DNA of 32,227 nucleotides from Thermodesulfobacteriota bacterium (GCA_028278625.1 JANQDY010000230.1:1-32227); one strand, 5' to 3'. Shown: positions 15,794-24,322, counted from the first letter of the stretch. A program made the numbers and translations. The notes: a model not told the origin generated them from the sequence alone.

Positions 15794-16447
15794 TTATGAA
15801 AGACTGAGCCGTATTTTGCCGGGTTGCAACTCCGCCTGATGATTCCTCGGTTTTTGCAGCAGCTTCATGCTGTCAAGACGACCCAGGTCCAGCAGCCGGT
15901 TATAAATGGTGGTCCAGGCGCAGTCCTTTTGGGAATCGATTTCGCATTTCCCGTTGTTGGTGCCGCCGCAGGGCCCGTTCACCAGCCCCTTGTGGCAAGC
16001 GGTGACCGGGCAGATGCCCCCTGTTTCCCCGATAATGCAGTCTCCGCACTGTGTGCAAACTTCATTGAATTCGGCGGGGCCGGTTTCCTTGCCGATAAAC
16101 TGGGTGTTGAGGGCGGGTATTGAGAGTTTCCCGGAATGCATGGAAATGTTTTGGACCCCGAAAGCGCAGGACATGATCAGGAGCGCATCGGCCTGTTTCA
16201 TATGGGCGTCGTATTCCATGATCGCTTCCCGGGTCAGGTTGTCGCAGGCCACGGCCAACACCATATGGCCCGTGATCATCTTCCCTTTTTGAGAGAGTAA
16301 CTCCTTCATGGCCGCCACTTGAGAAGCTCCCCCCGTCTCTGTCAGCGTCGTGCAAGTGCCGCAACCGATGATGAAAATCCTTCTCAAACCTTCCAGAAGT
16401 CGATCCAGTTCCGCTTCCGGCTTTTGCTGTGTAATGGACCTGATCAT
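15794..16447 (-). CDS. metV: Methylenetetrahydrofolate reductase electron-transfer subunit
   Basis: MetV is the zinc/iron-sulfur partner of MetF in the Wood-Ljungdahl pathway. The 217-residue product has an N-terminal half with 'IFIIGCGTCTTLTETGG' and 'MSCAFGVQN'. The cysteine-rich C-terminal half, 'CTQCGDCIIGETGGICPVTA', 'GLVNGPCGGTNNGKCEID' and 'DCAWTTIYNRL', is the signature of the MTHFR_C-type domain that binds metal/FeS. It starts 2 bp after the stop of the NuoF::GltD gene, with GAGAGG upstream, so the two are surely co-transcribed. In Moorella and other acetogens MetVF docks onto larger electron-transfer modules. Here the obvious module is the NuoEF/FdhA-like set next door. Confidence 0.93.
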   Translation of the reverse strand: MIRSITQQKPEAELDRLLEGLRRIFIIGCGTCTTLTETGGASQVAAMKELLSQKGKMITGHMVLAVACDNLTREAIMEYDAHMKQADALLIMSCAFGVQNISMHSGKLSIPALNTQFIGKETGPAEFNEVCTQCGDCIIGETGGICPVTACHKGLVNGPCGGTNNGKCEIDSQKDCAWTTIYNRLLDLGRLDSMKLLQKPRNHQAELQPGKIRLSLS

Positions 16448-16449
16448 CT

Positions 16450-19400
16450 TTATGCCCTCTCTTTTTCTTCCAGGTCACATCTGAGGCATCGCGTGGCCTC
16501 CCTCAGTGCCTGTTCTTTGGTGAGTCCTTTTTCGATTTCCCTGAAATCCCTCACCCGTTCCCGCGGGTTTTCCAGTTCCACCTTGGCTCTCGGAACCGTT
16601 TCAGTCTCCTCATCATCCAAGGCGAGTCCCGTGCTCTCGTCCATTTCCGTCTTTTCATCGGTAATTCGGATGGGACCGGCGTCTCCCTGGAAGTATTGAT
16701 GGATGGCAAGTGCCGCCCGCCTTCCCGCGGCAATGGCCCGTATGACGTAGGTGGGACCGGTGGTGAAATCGCCACCGGCAAAAACGCCGTCAATGTTTGT
16801 GGCAAGGGTATTTTCATTAACGGCCAGGGTTCCCCAGAGTTCCCTTTCAAGCTTAAGATCCTCCGACAGAAACGAGGGATCAGGGGCCTGGCCGATGGAG
16901 ATGATGATGGTGTCTGCGGCCACCAACTGGGTGGATGATTCATCGAACCTGGGTTTGAAATTCCCTTCTGCATCGAAGACCGAAATGCACTGAACGAATT
17001 CGATGCCGGTAACGCGTCCTTCCTCACTGATGATGCGTTTGGGACCCCATGAAGTGTTGATGATGATCCCTTCCTGGACAGCCTCTTCAATCTCTTTGTC
17101 CCATGCCGGCATCTCGGGTCTCGATTCAAGGCAGAAGATTTGGACGTTACCGGATCCGTCTTCTGAAAGCGCTTCTTGGGGATAGAGCCGGGCCGCGGTC
17201 CTGGCCACGTCTATGGCCACGTTTCCGCCCCCCAGCACCACGGTCTTGCCTTTAACGGTTGCATGGTTCCCCATTCTCACCTTGGTTAGAAACGCGAGCC
17301 CGTACATGAGGCCATCAAGCCCCTCATCCTCACCGGGAATTCCGATCCGCTTGCTCGCCTGGGCTCCCGCCGCAATAAACACGGCTTCAAAACCTTCCTT
17401 CATCAGATCATCCACCGTGTGCCGCGCATCGATGGGTGAATTGTAAAGGATTTCAACACCGCAGGACCCGATGTAGTTGATCTCTTCCTCGATCACTTCC
17501 CGGGGCAAACGGAATTCAGGGATGGTGATCCCCAGCATGCCCCCCGCCACCGGTTGGGACTCATGAACCACGGTCCGGTATCCCATTTTGGCAAGGAAGT
17601 AGGCGCAGGTAAGGCCCGCGGGGCCTGCGCCCACAACGGCCACCTTCTGTTTTCGGGTGACCGGAAATGGTGCTTTGGCCTTGCCGATGTTTTCGAAATA
17701 CCAGTCGGATGCAAACCGTTTGAGGGAGCGGATGGCCACCGGTTCGTCCAATTCTCCCCGACGGCATTTGAACTCACAGGGATGAATGCAGATCCGGCCG
17801 CAAACGGCGGGAAAGGGGTTCCGTTCCCGTATGATGTCCACGGCCTGGCGGTTCTTTCCAAGAGCGATGGCCGCAACATAATTGGGAACGTCGATGCCGG
17901 CCGGGCAGGCATGCTGGCAGGCGGAGATGACCATGGCGTCACAGGTGGCGCCGGCACACCGATGTTCCAGTATGTGGTCCTCATATTCCTTCTGAAAGTA
18001 CCTGAGTGTTGAAAGGGCCGGTTTGGCACAGGTTTGGCCCAGCCCGCATAGGGATGATTCCGTGATGGTCCCCCCCAGATCGGCAATGGTATCAATGTCT
18101 TTGAGCTGCCCCTGACCGTGAGTGATTCGCGTTAAAATTTCCAAAAGCTGGGTCGTTCCCAAACGGCAGGGAGCACATTTTCCGCACGACTCGGACTGGG
18201 TGAAGCTGAGAAAAAATCTTGCGATTTCAACCATGCAATTGTTTTCATCCATGACCACCATGCCGCCAGACCCCATGATGGCACCGATCCTCTGAAGGGT
18301 GTCATAATCGATTTGTAGGTCGAGGTGCTGGGCCGGCACGCACCCTCCCGAGGGACCGCCCATCTGGACGGCCTTGAACTGGCGCCCCTTTGGAATGCCG
18401 CCGCCGATATCGAAGACCACCTCGCGGACCGTCACACCGATGGGCACCTCCACAAGTCCGGTATTGTTGACCTTGCCGGCCAGTGAAAAGATCTTGGTTC
18501 CCTTGCTGTTCTCCGTCCCCACCTCGCCGTACCAGTTGGCACCGTTTTTGATGAGTGACGGGATATTGGCCCAGGTCTCCACATTGTTGATATTGGTGGG
18601 CTTCATCCCCAGGCCCGCTTCCGCCGGAAAAGGGGGGCGCGCGCGGGGCATTCCCCGTTTCCCCTCGATGGAGGCCATCAACGCCGTCTCCTCTCCGCAT
18701 ACAAAGGCGCCCGCCCCCATCTTCAGCCGGAGATCAAAATTAAAGCCGGTGCCCAGAATGTTTTCACCCAAAAGGCCCAATCGCGTCATCTCCTGGATGG
18801 CGATGGTCAGATGCTCCACCGCAATGGGGTACTCTTCCCGCACATAGACATAGCCGTATTCAGCGCCCATGGCATAGGCACCCACAAGCATTCCCTCGAG
18901 CACCGCGTGGGGATCCCCTTCCAGGATGGCCCGGTCCATAAAGGCGCCGGGGTCTCCCTCATCGGCATTACAGATGACATATTTTGGATGGCCGGAAGCC
19001 TGGGCCGCGAATTTCCACTTGATGCCGGTGGGAAATCCGGCGCCCCCTCTGCCCCGCAATTTGGCGGCCGTGACCTCTTTTGTGACCGCTTCGGGCGACA
19101 TTTTTGAAAGCGCTTTTACAATGGCCTGGTACCCGCCCGCCGCGATATAGTGTTCAATGCTGGTGGGGTCGATGCGGCCGCAATTTGCGAGAACTCTTCG
19201 CTCCTGTCGCTTGTAGAAAGGAATCTGATCCCGGTAAACAATCGGGTTGCCTGTCTTTGGATCATGATACACGAGGCGATCCACGGTTTGGCCCCGTTTA
19301 AGGGTTATGTCGACGATTTCCGAGGCGTCCTCCGGATCCACTTCCTGGTATTGGATGCCGGACGGGTCAATGGCGATAACCGGTGCTCTGGCGCAGAAAC

Positions 19401-19605
19401 CGTGACAACCGGTGCCCCTCACTTCCACCGAATCTGAAAGGCCTTTTTTCTTGACCTCACTCTCAAGTGCTTCCTTGACTTCACCGGAACCGTATGCTCT
19501 GCAACCGGTCATGCAGACCTGTACCACGGTCTTTTTCTCATTCATACGGGCCAGGATATTATTGCGAAGCCATTCAAACTGTCCCACGGACGATAGCTTT
19601 TCCAT
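16450..19605 (-). CDS. NuoF-like NADH/FMN subunit fused to a GltD/NfnB-like NAD(P)H/FAD oxidoreductase
   Basis: This is a 1051-residue flavo-iron-sulfur fusion. In order: a thioredoxin-like [2Fe-2S] domain (Cys 31, 36, 67, 71), the NuoF core with FMN/NADH motifs 'GRGGAGFPTG' (185-194) and 'CNADEGDPGAF' (212-222), an SLBB segment, and a 4Fe-4S site (Cys 474, 477, 480, 520). The GltD-type half follows: Cys-rich 'ACQHACPAG' and 'CGRICIHPCEFKCRRG' (two 4Fe-4S, about 562-616), the FAD fold 'VGAGPAG' (658-664), the NAD(P) fold 'LGGGNVAID' (791-799) and a closing 'CLRC'. It should handle a pyridine nucleotide at two separate flavin sites, a layout compatible with electron bifurcation as in Nfn/Stn-type enzymes. 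It lies 9 bp after nuoE and 2 bp before metV. AAGGGA precedes the ATG; Met21 is an alternative start. Confidence 0.88.
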   Translation of the reverse strand: MEKLSSVGQFEWLRNNILARMNEKKTVVQVCMTGCRAYGSGEVKEALESEVKKKGLSDSVEVRGTGCHGFCARAPVIAIDPSGIQYQEVDPEDASEIVDITLKRGQTVDRLVYHDPKTGNPIVYRDQIPFYKRQERRVLANCGRIDPTSIEHYIAAGGYQAIVKALSKMSPEAVTKEVTAAKLRGRGGAGFPTGIKWKFAAQASGHPKYVICNADEGDPGAFMDRAILEGDPHAVLEGMLVGAYAMGAEYGYVYVREEYPIAVEHLTIAIQEMTRLGLLGENILGTGFNFDLRLKMGAGAFVCGEETALMASIEGKRGMPRARPPFPAEAGLGMKPTNINNVETWANIPSLIKNGANWYGEVGTENSKGTKIFSLAGKVNNTGLVEVPIGVTVREVVFDIGGGIPKGRQFKAVQMGGPSGGCVPAQHLDLQIDYDTLQRIGAIMGSGGMVVMDENNCMVEIARFFLSFTQSESCGKCAPCRLGTTQLLEILTRITHGQGQLKDIDTIADLGGTITESSLCGLGQTCAKPALSTLRYFQKEYEDHILEHRCAGATCDAMVISACQHACPAGIDVPNYVAAIALGKNRQAVDIIRERNPFPAVCGRICIHPCEFKCRRGELDEPVAIRSLKRFASDWYFENIGKAKAPFPVTRKQKVAVVGAGPAGLTCAYFLAKMGYRTVVHESQPVAGGMLGITIPEFRLPREVIEEEINYIGSCGVEILYNSPIDARHTVDDLMKEGFEAVFIAAGAQASKRIGIPGEDEGLDGLMYGLAFLTKVRMGNHATVKGKTVVLGGGNVAIDVARTAARLYPQEALSEDGSGNVQIFCLESRPEMPAWDKEIEEAVQEGIIINTSWGPKRIISEEGRVTGIEFVQCISVFDAEGNFKPRFDESSTQLVAADTIIISIGQAPDPSFLSEDLKLERELWGTLAVNENTLATNIDGVFAGGDFTTGPTYVIRAIAAGRRAALAIHQYFQGDAGPIRITDEKTEMDESTGLALDDEETETVPRAKVELENPRERVRDFREIEKGLTKEQALREATRCLRCDLEEKERA

Positions 19606-19614
19606 GCGGGTCCC

Positions 19615-20097
19615 TTAGTCTTCCTCTTGTTTTTTGAACTGTGACAACAAACTGCCGATTTTGGTGGGAGAGAGTTTTCCGTAATAGGTTCGGTTTACCA
19701 TCATGGTCGGGGCAAGAAAACAGGCCCCCAAGCAGGCGACGGTTTCCAGGGTAAACTGGTAGTCCTCGCTGGTTTCGTTCTCCTCAAGATCCAGTTCCTT
19801 TTTCATGAGCCGGAGAATACTGCGGCCCCCTTTGACATGACAGGCCGTTCCGCGGCAGACCCGGACCACATATTTTCCTTTGGGTTTTAGGCTGAAGCCC
19901 GCATAAAAGGTGATGACCCCCTGGACCTGAGAGGGAAAGAGATTCATGGCTTCCGCAATGGGCAAAATGGCTTCCGGGGGAACATACCCCACGGCCTCCT
20001 GGATTTCCTGAAGAAGAGGGATCAATCCCCATTTCCTGTTTCGATGGGCATCTATGATGGGTGTGATTTTATGCCATTCAATCGGTTTTGGTTCCAT
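19615..20097 (-). CDS. NuoE/HydC-like [2Fe-2S] subunit
   Basis: The 160-residue thioredoxin-fold ferredoxin has the length of NuoE. It shows the four cluster ligands in 'VCRGTACHVKG' and 'ACLGACFLAP', preceded by the NuoE block 'LIPLLQEIQEAVGYVPPEA' and 'VITFYAGFSLKPKGKY'. In complex I and bifurcating hydrogenases this subunit sits beside NuoF/HydB. The ATG at 20097 is chosen because it gives the usual N-terminus and has a GGGGAGAGG directly upstream. It overlaps the end of the FdhA-like gene by 20 bp. The longer frame to 20163 would add 22 residues lying fully inside that gene. Confidence 0.9.
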   Translation of the reverse strand: MEPKPIEWHKITPIIDAHRNRKWGLIPLLQEIQEAVGYVPPEAILPIAEAMNLFPSQVQGVITFYAGFSLKPKGKYVVRVCRGTACHVKGGRSILRLMKKELDLEENETSEDYQFTLETVACLGACFLAPTMMVNRTYYGKLSPTKIGSLLSQFKKQEED

Positions 20098-22762
20098 CCT
20101 CTCCCCCCATAAGTTCCAGTCTGACCTGACAAGTGTTGACGCCTTCGTATCCGGGTCCATCAAAGGGCTTCAGTGCCAGCAGATTCAGCGCATCGTTTCC
20201 CTGCGTGCCGGTGGGCAGAAACAGGATGCCCCGGGGAAGACCCTTGTCAATGCGGACCTTTCTTGTGATATGTCCGTTTCCGGATATGAGACGAACACGG
20301 TTCCCCTCTGCCACTCCCAGTTTTTGGGCATCTTCAAATGAAATGGCGGCTGTGCCGTCCGGATCGAATCGAGTGATTCTTCCGGACCGGGTTGTGCGGG
20401 TCCCGCTGCCCAAGTGTCGCCGCTCCGTTCCCAGGACGGCGGTAATGGGATGGGAATCGTCCGTGATCACGTCTTCCATTTCCCCTAACGGTGCAAAAGG
20501 TATCGGAGATCCTGCTTTTTCATCATCCGAAGACCCCGTGTTTCCGTTGGTTCTGATCCAACTCCAATTGTTGTCTGAGGCTTCCGTTAAACTTTGGTAT
20601 TGTGGGAGGGCTCGGGCAATCTCCTCCCGAATGCGATGAATGGAACCATAAGGGCTGCGATCTCCCAGGGCCTTTCCCAGCTGGTCAAGGATCTGCCAGT
20701 CGGGGAGGCTTTTGCCGGGCGGTTTTGCCACCTGCTTGAAGCGGTTGATCCGTCCTTCCATGCTGGTGAAGGAGCCTTCCTTTTCGGAGAAAGCGGCCCC
20801 CGGTAGCACAACGTCTCCTATTCGAACGGTTTCGGTGCTCAAAATGTCCTGTACCACCAGGAAATCGAGTCCCCTGAGCGCTTTTAGAACACGTTCCCGC
20901 TGGGGAAGGCTTCGCAAGGGGTTTTCCCCCATCACGTAGAGCGCTTTGAGATTCCCTTTTTCCGCTTCCTCAATCATGCGGAGGGCATTAAGTCCGGGAT
21001 CAGGAGAGATGTGGGCCTTCCAGGCCCGCCCCCATATTTTGCGCGCCGCTTTGTCCTTGACCGCCAGACGACCCGGAAGCATGTCAGGCGTTGACCCCAT
21101 GTCCCATGCGCCGGTTTGGTTGTTTTCATGGGCAATGATATAAATGCCCGCATTTTCATGGCTGATGCTTCCGGTCATTAGGGCGAGATTCAGGATTGCG
21201 TCCATGCACTTGGGTCCATTTGCCTGCCCGGTGATGCCATGACCGATGAGGAAGCTGATTCTGCGTCCCTTTAGAAGATTCGCCACCCCTTCCAAACTTG
21301 CCATGTCGCTCCCCACTGAAAGGCAGAGCCGCTCCGGGTTAAAGGATGAGATGGCTTCGCTGAAAGCCTCAAAGCCCGTCGTGAAACGCTCAATAAAGTT
21401 GGCGTTGTGCCCGAATTTCTTCCACAGGAGCGCCGTGAGACAATGGATGAATTCAAGGTCTCGGCCGGGGTTGATGCATAACCATGCCGAACTGAAGGGC
21501 GTCAGAAGGGTTCTGCGCAAATCCACGCCGATGATGGGGATCCCCTTTCTTGCCGCTCTTTTAAGATGATAGCTCAACACCGGGGTTGATTGATCAGGAT
21601 CAGCGCCAAGCACCAGAATGGCTTCCGATCGCTCAAGACCCGCCATGGGAGCCTTACGGCATCCCCAACCGGTCCTTTCCTGAAGGACGCCCACGGATGG
21701 CCTGGTCCCAAGATCCCCCAATCGGTCCACATTGTTTGAACCGAGGAAAATTCTGCTCATCCTTTGAAAGAGGTAGTTCTCTTCGTTGGTGCACTTTGAA
21801 GAACCGAGAAAGCCGATGCTTTGGGGGCCATGGCGTTTTCTGATAGAGCGGAGTCGATCAGCCACGGTTTTGTAAGCTTCCTCCCAGGTCACTGGAATCA
21901 ATTCATCTTCTTTTCGGATCAACGGGGTATTGAGCCGGTCCGTCGAGTTCAAATAATCATGGCCGAAGTGACCGCGGACACAAAGGGTGGCGCCGTTAAC
22001 GCTCTTGGGGAAGTTTGAAGGATTTACTTCCACCACCCGTTCTCCCGAGACGCCCAGGAGCAGTGAACACCCCACGCCGCAGAACCCGCAAGTGGAAAGG
22101 TCTTCAGACAAAGGGGACCCCACATAACCGACGGCTTTTGTAGAGAGGGCACCGGTGGGGCAGATGGCAACGCAGGTGCCGCAGAAGGTGCAGGAGGAGT
22201 CTTCAAGGGGTTTATCCAGAAGGGTGGCCGGCCGTGCCGTGAACCCCCTCTGATTGTAGTCGATGGCGCCGGTAACCACCAGTTCGTGATCCGCCCTGAT
22301 ACACTTTCCACATAGGATACATTTGGTGAGGTCCCTTTCAACGAAGGGGTTCAAGGTTTCAACCGGCTTGAAATTGGGCATGGGGTAGAGGCCTGTTTCA
22401 CCCAAACCCATTTTTGCCGCAAGTTCACGCAATCTGCAACGGTTCCCTTTGCTGCATATGAGGCACGATTCCGGGTGTTCCGCCATCATGAGACGGATGA
22501 TGTTTTTCCGATGTTTCATGACCCGGGAGGAATCGGTCCGTATGACCATGTCTTGGGCGATCGGTGTTACACAGGCGGCCATCACGCGTCCGCTTTTTTC
22601 ATCTTCAACAAGACAAAGGCGGCAGGCCCCGGCGGGTTTCAGTTCGGGGTGATGGCAAAGGGTGGGTATTTTGATGCCGTTTTCTTCGGCTGCTTCCAGC
22701 AGAGTGCTTCCGGGACTGCAATTGAGCATTCTGCCGTCCATTGTCAGGCTGATTTCTTCCAA
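20078..22762 (-). CDS. NuoG/FdhA-like molybdopterin-family iron-sulfur protein lacking formate dehydrogenase catalytic residues
   Basis: This 894-residue protein has the layout of NAD-linked formate dehydrogenase alpha subunits: a [2Fe-2S] ferredoxin domain (Cys 36, 47, 50, 64), a His-Cys3 4Fe-4S motif (His96, Cys100, 103, 109), a 2x[4Fe-4S] domain (Cys 148, 151, 154; 191, 194, 197, 201), a molybdopterin-type 4Fe-4S site (Cys 225, 228, 232, 261), then the molybdopterin-binding domains. However, the catalytic loop, normally 'NVD-C-C-A-R-[U/C]-H-x-P-S/T', reads 'NVDRLGDLGTRPS' (345-356), so Gly352 and Thr353 replace the Sec/Cys and His. The conserved Lys after the cluster ('LCVKG') is Arg. One cluster ligand in 'CILCGKCIRAD' is Asp158 instead of Cys. 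It is probably an electron-wiring subunit. The start is TTG with GGAG 8 nt upstream. Confidence 0.85.
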   Translation of the reverse strand: MEEISLTMDGRMLNCSPGSTLLEAAEENGIKIPTLCHHPELKPAGACRLCLVEDEKSGRVMAACVTPIAQDMVIRTDSSRVMKHRKNIIRLMMAEHPESCLICSKGNRCRLRELAAKMGLGETGLYPMPNFKPVETLNPFVERDLTKCILCGKCIRADHELVVTGAIDYNQRGFTARPATLLDKPLEDSSCTFCGTCVAICPTGALSTKAVGYVGSPLSEDLSTCGFCGVGCSLLLGVSGERVVEVNPSNFPKSVNGATLCVRGHFGHDYLNSTDRLNTPLIRKEDELIPVTWEEAYKTVADRLRSIRKRHGPQSIGFLGSSKCTNEENYLFQRMSRIFLGSNNVDRLGDLGTRPSVGVLQERTGWGCRKAPMAGLERSEAILVLGADPDQSTPVLSYHLKRAARKGIPIIGVDLRRTLLTPFSSAWLCINPGRDLEFIHCLTALLWKKFGHNANFIERFTTGFEAFSEAISSFNPERLCLSVGSDMASLEGVANLLKGRRISFLIGHGITGQANGPKCMDAILNLALMTGSISHENAGIYIIAHENNQTGAWDMGSTPDMLPGRLAVKDKAARKIWGRAWKAHISPDPGLNALRMIEEAEKGNLKALYVMGENPLRSLPQRERVLKALRGLDFLVVQDILSTETVRIGDVVLPGAAFSEKEGSFTSMEGRINRFKQVAKPPGKSLPDWQILDQLGKALGDRSPYGSIHRIREEIARALPQYQSLTEASDNNWSWIRTNGNTGSSDDEKAGSPIPFAPLGEMEDVITDDSHPITAVLGTERRHLGSGTRTTRSGRITRFDPDGTAAISFEDAQKLGVAEGNRVRLISGNGHITRKVRIDKGLPRGILFLPTGTQGNDALNLLALKPFDGPGYEGVNTCQVRLELMGGEDGTKTD

Positions 22763-22777
22763 GAGCGTTTCTCCTCT

Positions 22778-23653
22778 TTAAGGGAGTTTGGCGGCATTCA
22801 GGTAATATCTCAGTTTTTCCTCTCCCCCGATGGTGATGATGTGGATTCCCTGGCAGAGGTCTTTTAAACCCTGGACCGTTTCGGCGAAGATTTCGAGACT
22901 CGCCTTTTCCCTGTCCGTGGCTTTGGCAAGTTTCTTGATGATCCACTCGGGGATAAGTCCCGACTTGAAATGGCGGTTCAGGAACTGGGCCATGCCGGCG
23001 GTCCTTAAAATCATGACTTCCGCGATGACCGGAATGCCGAATGTCCTGGCCTGTTTCATGAATTTTTCAAATTTGGGCAAATCGAATACCGGCGTTGTGA
23101 GGAAATAGCCGGTTCCGATTTTGGTCATCTCCTCCATCTCTTTCATCTCCAGGTCCGGGACATCTTTTCCCCAGGCGGATTCAATCCCCGAACCCAGGAC
23201 AAACTCCGCTTTTGCGGGAAGCTCTTTGCCGTCAACGGTGTACCCTTGTTTCATATGGTCCAAAACGGAAGCGAGCTTTCCCGCATCCACATGAAAAAAC
23301 ATCATTTCCTGCAGGCTGTCCCCGGTGAGCCGGTAGTCTTCGGTGAAGGTCAGAACATTTTCGACGCCCGCTTCATGGGCCAGGAGGAGATCTTTCTGAA
23401 GGTCAGGTCGGCTTTTGTCGCGAGTGGTGGTTTGATATATGGACTCGAATCGATTCTCCTTCAAGAGACGGCAGGCTTTGATACTGTCTCCCACAATGCC
23501 TTCGATTTCCAATTCGGGAACCGTCACGCCGTCCACCCGACCCCGCACCAGGTTCAGGCGGTGGATGAGAGAATTCATTGGCTCATCCACGGGGGGTTGA
23601 ATTTCTGATGTGACAATGAACTGATTTTTCCTTAAGGCTTCTTTGAGTTTCAT
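22778..23653 (-). CDS. Second, divergent methylenetetrahydrofolate reductase-like protein
   Basis: This 291-residue MetF paralogue differs from the canonical copy at 14815-15702. It keeps the N-terminal Glu in 'VTSEIQPPVDEP', the Arg-Asp block in 'TTTRDKSRPDLQKDLLLAHE' and the Asp of the 'LTGD' motif as 'FTED'. The folate-side region ('VTVPELEIEGIVGDSIKAC' instead of 'VTDHQSSVMR...') and the middle of the barrel are clearly changed. It might act on a different C1-pterin, form a mixed assembly with MetF/MetV, or be a flavin-carrying electron-transfer subunit of the NuoEFG-like module. AAGGAG 7 nt upstream supports the start. It is 15 bp before the FdhA-like gene and 47 bp after the response regulator. 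Confidence 0.8.
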   Translation of the reverse strand: MKLKEALRKNQFIVTSEIQPPVDEPMNSLIHRLNLVRGRVDGVTVPELEIEGIVGDSIKACRLLKENRFESIYQTTTRDKSRPDLQKDLLLAHEAGVENVLTFTEDYRLTGDSLQEMMFFHVDAGKLASVLDHMKQGYTVDGKELPAKAEFVLGSGIESAWGKDVPDLEMKEMEEMTKIGTGYFLTTPVFDLPKFEKFMKQARTFGIPVIAEVMILRTAGMAQFLNRHFKSGLIPEWIIKKLAKATDREKASLEIFAETVQGLKDLCQGIHIITIGGEEKLRYYLNAAKLP

Positions 23654-23700
23654 TTTGCTTCTCCTTCATAAAATGGATTTCTTGAAGGGCACTCTCAGAA

Positions 23701-24282
23701 TTACGCCTCTCCGGCAAGCCCTAACAATCGCGCGATTTCTTCTTTCAAACGGGGAAGCGGTAACGGTTTCGAGAAACAGACATCCGCGCCGTTTTCTTTC
23801 ATCATGTTGAATTTTTCTTCATCCAGATAAGCGGAGAGCACGATAATCTTGATGTCCTTGGTTTCTTCATCGCTTTTGATTTTCTTGCATACGGCATTCC
23901 CTTTGATGTCCGGCATCATGATATCCAGAATCATGAGGTGCGGCTTGAAGTGATTCACCTGTAAACCCGCCTCAAAGCCATCGGAGGCGGAGATAACTTC
24001 GTAGTCGTGCTCATCTTCCTCAAGGGCTTGAACAATGGTTTCAACAATGATGGGATCATCATCAACCACCAGGATTCGAACCCGCTCTTCAATCCGGGAA
24101 TCCGCCGGAAGGGGAATTCCCTGTTTCGTCATGAATGCGATAAGGTCCTCTTTCTTGATGCGTCGGTGTCCCCCCACGGTTTTGTAGGCAGTGATATGTC
24201 CTGATTCGATCCAGTTGATAATGGTTTTGGGTGAAACATTGCAGTACTGACTGGCCGTATATACCGTCAAGATGTCTTCCAT
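23701..24282 (-). CDS. Response regulator with N-terminal excisionase/MerR-type HTH and C-terminal receiver domain
   Basis: The 193-residue protein starts with a DNA-binding domain of the excisionase (MerR-like) type, 'YTASQYCNVSPKTIINWIES' followed by 'VGGHRRIKKEDLIAFM' (residues 8-52). A receiver domain follows (about 67-190) with the acidic cluster Asp74-76, the phospho-acceptor Asp120 in 'LMILDIMMPD', Ser150 and Lys172 ('FSKPLP'). This is the reverse of the usual receiver-then-HTH order. GGAG lies 10 nt before the ATG at 24282, and the longer frame to 24351 lacks support. The adjacent histidine kinase is the likely partner. Only 47 bp separate it from the metF-like gene, so it may be the first gene of the operon and control it. 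Confidence 0.88.
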   Translation of the reverse strand: MEDILTVYTASQYCNVSPKTIINWIESGHITAYKTVGGHRRIKKEDLIAFMTKQGIPLPADSRIEERVRILVVDDDPIIVETIVQALEEDEHDYEVISASDGFEAGLQVNHFKPHLMILDIMMPDIKGNAVCKKIKSDEETKDIKIIVLSAYLDEEKFNMMKENGADVCFSKPLPLPRLKEEIARLLGLAGEA

Positions 24283-24322
24283 GGTCTTGGTGCTCCTGTG
24301 CTTGCATCTATTTTTGGTTTTA

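Noticed and set aside
20078..22762. Functional formate dehydrogenase alpha subunit, possibly with selenocysteine
   Set aside because: The frame has no internal TGA, and the catalytic Sec/Cys and His positions are Gly and Thr.
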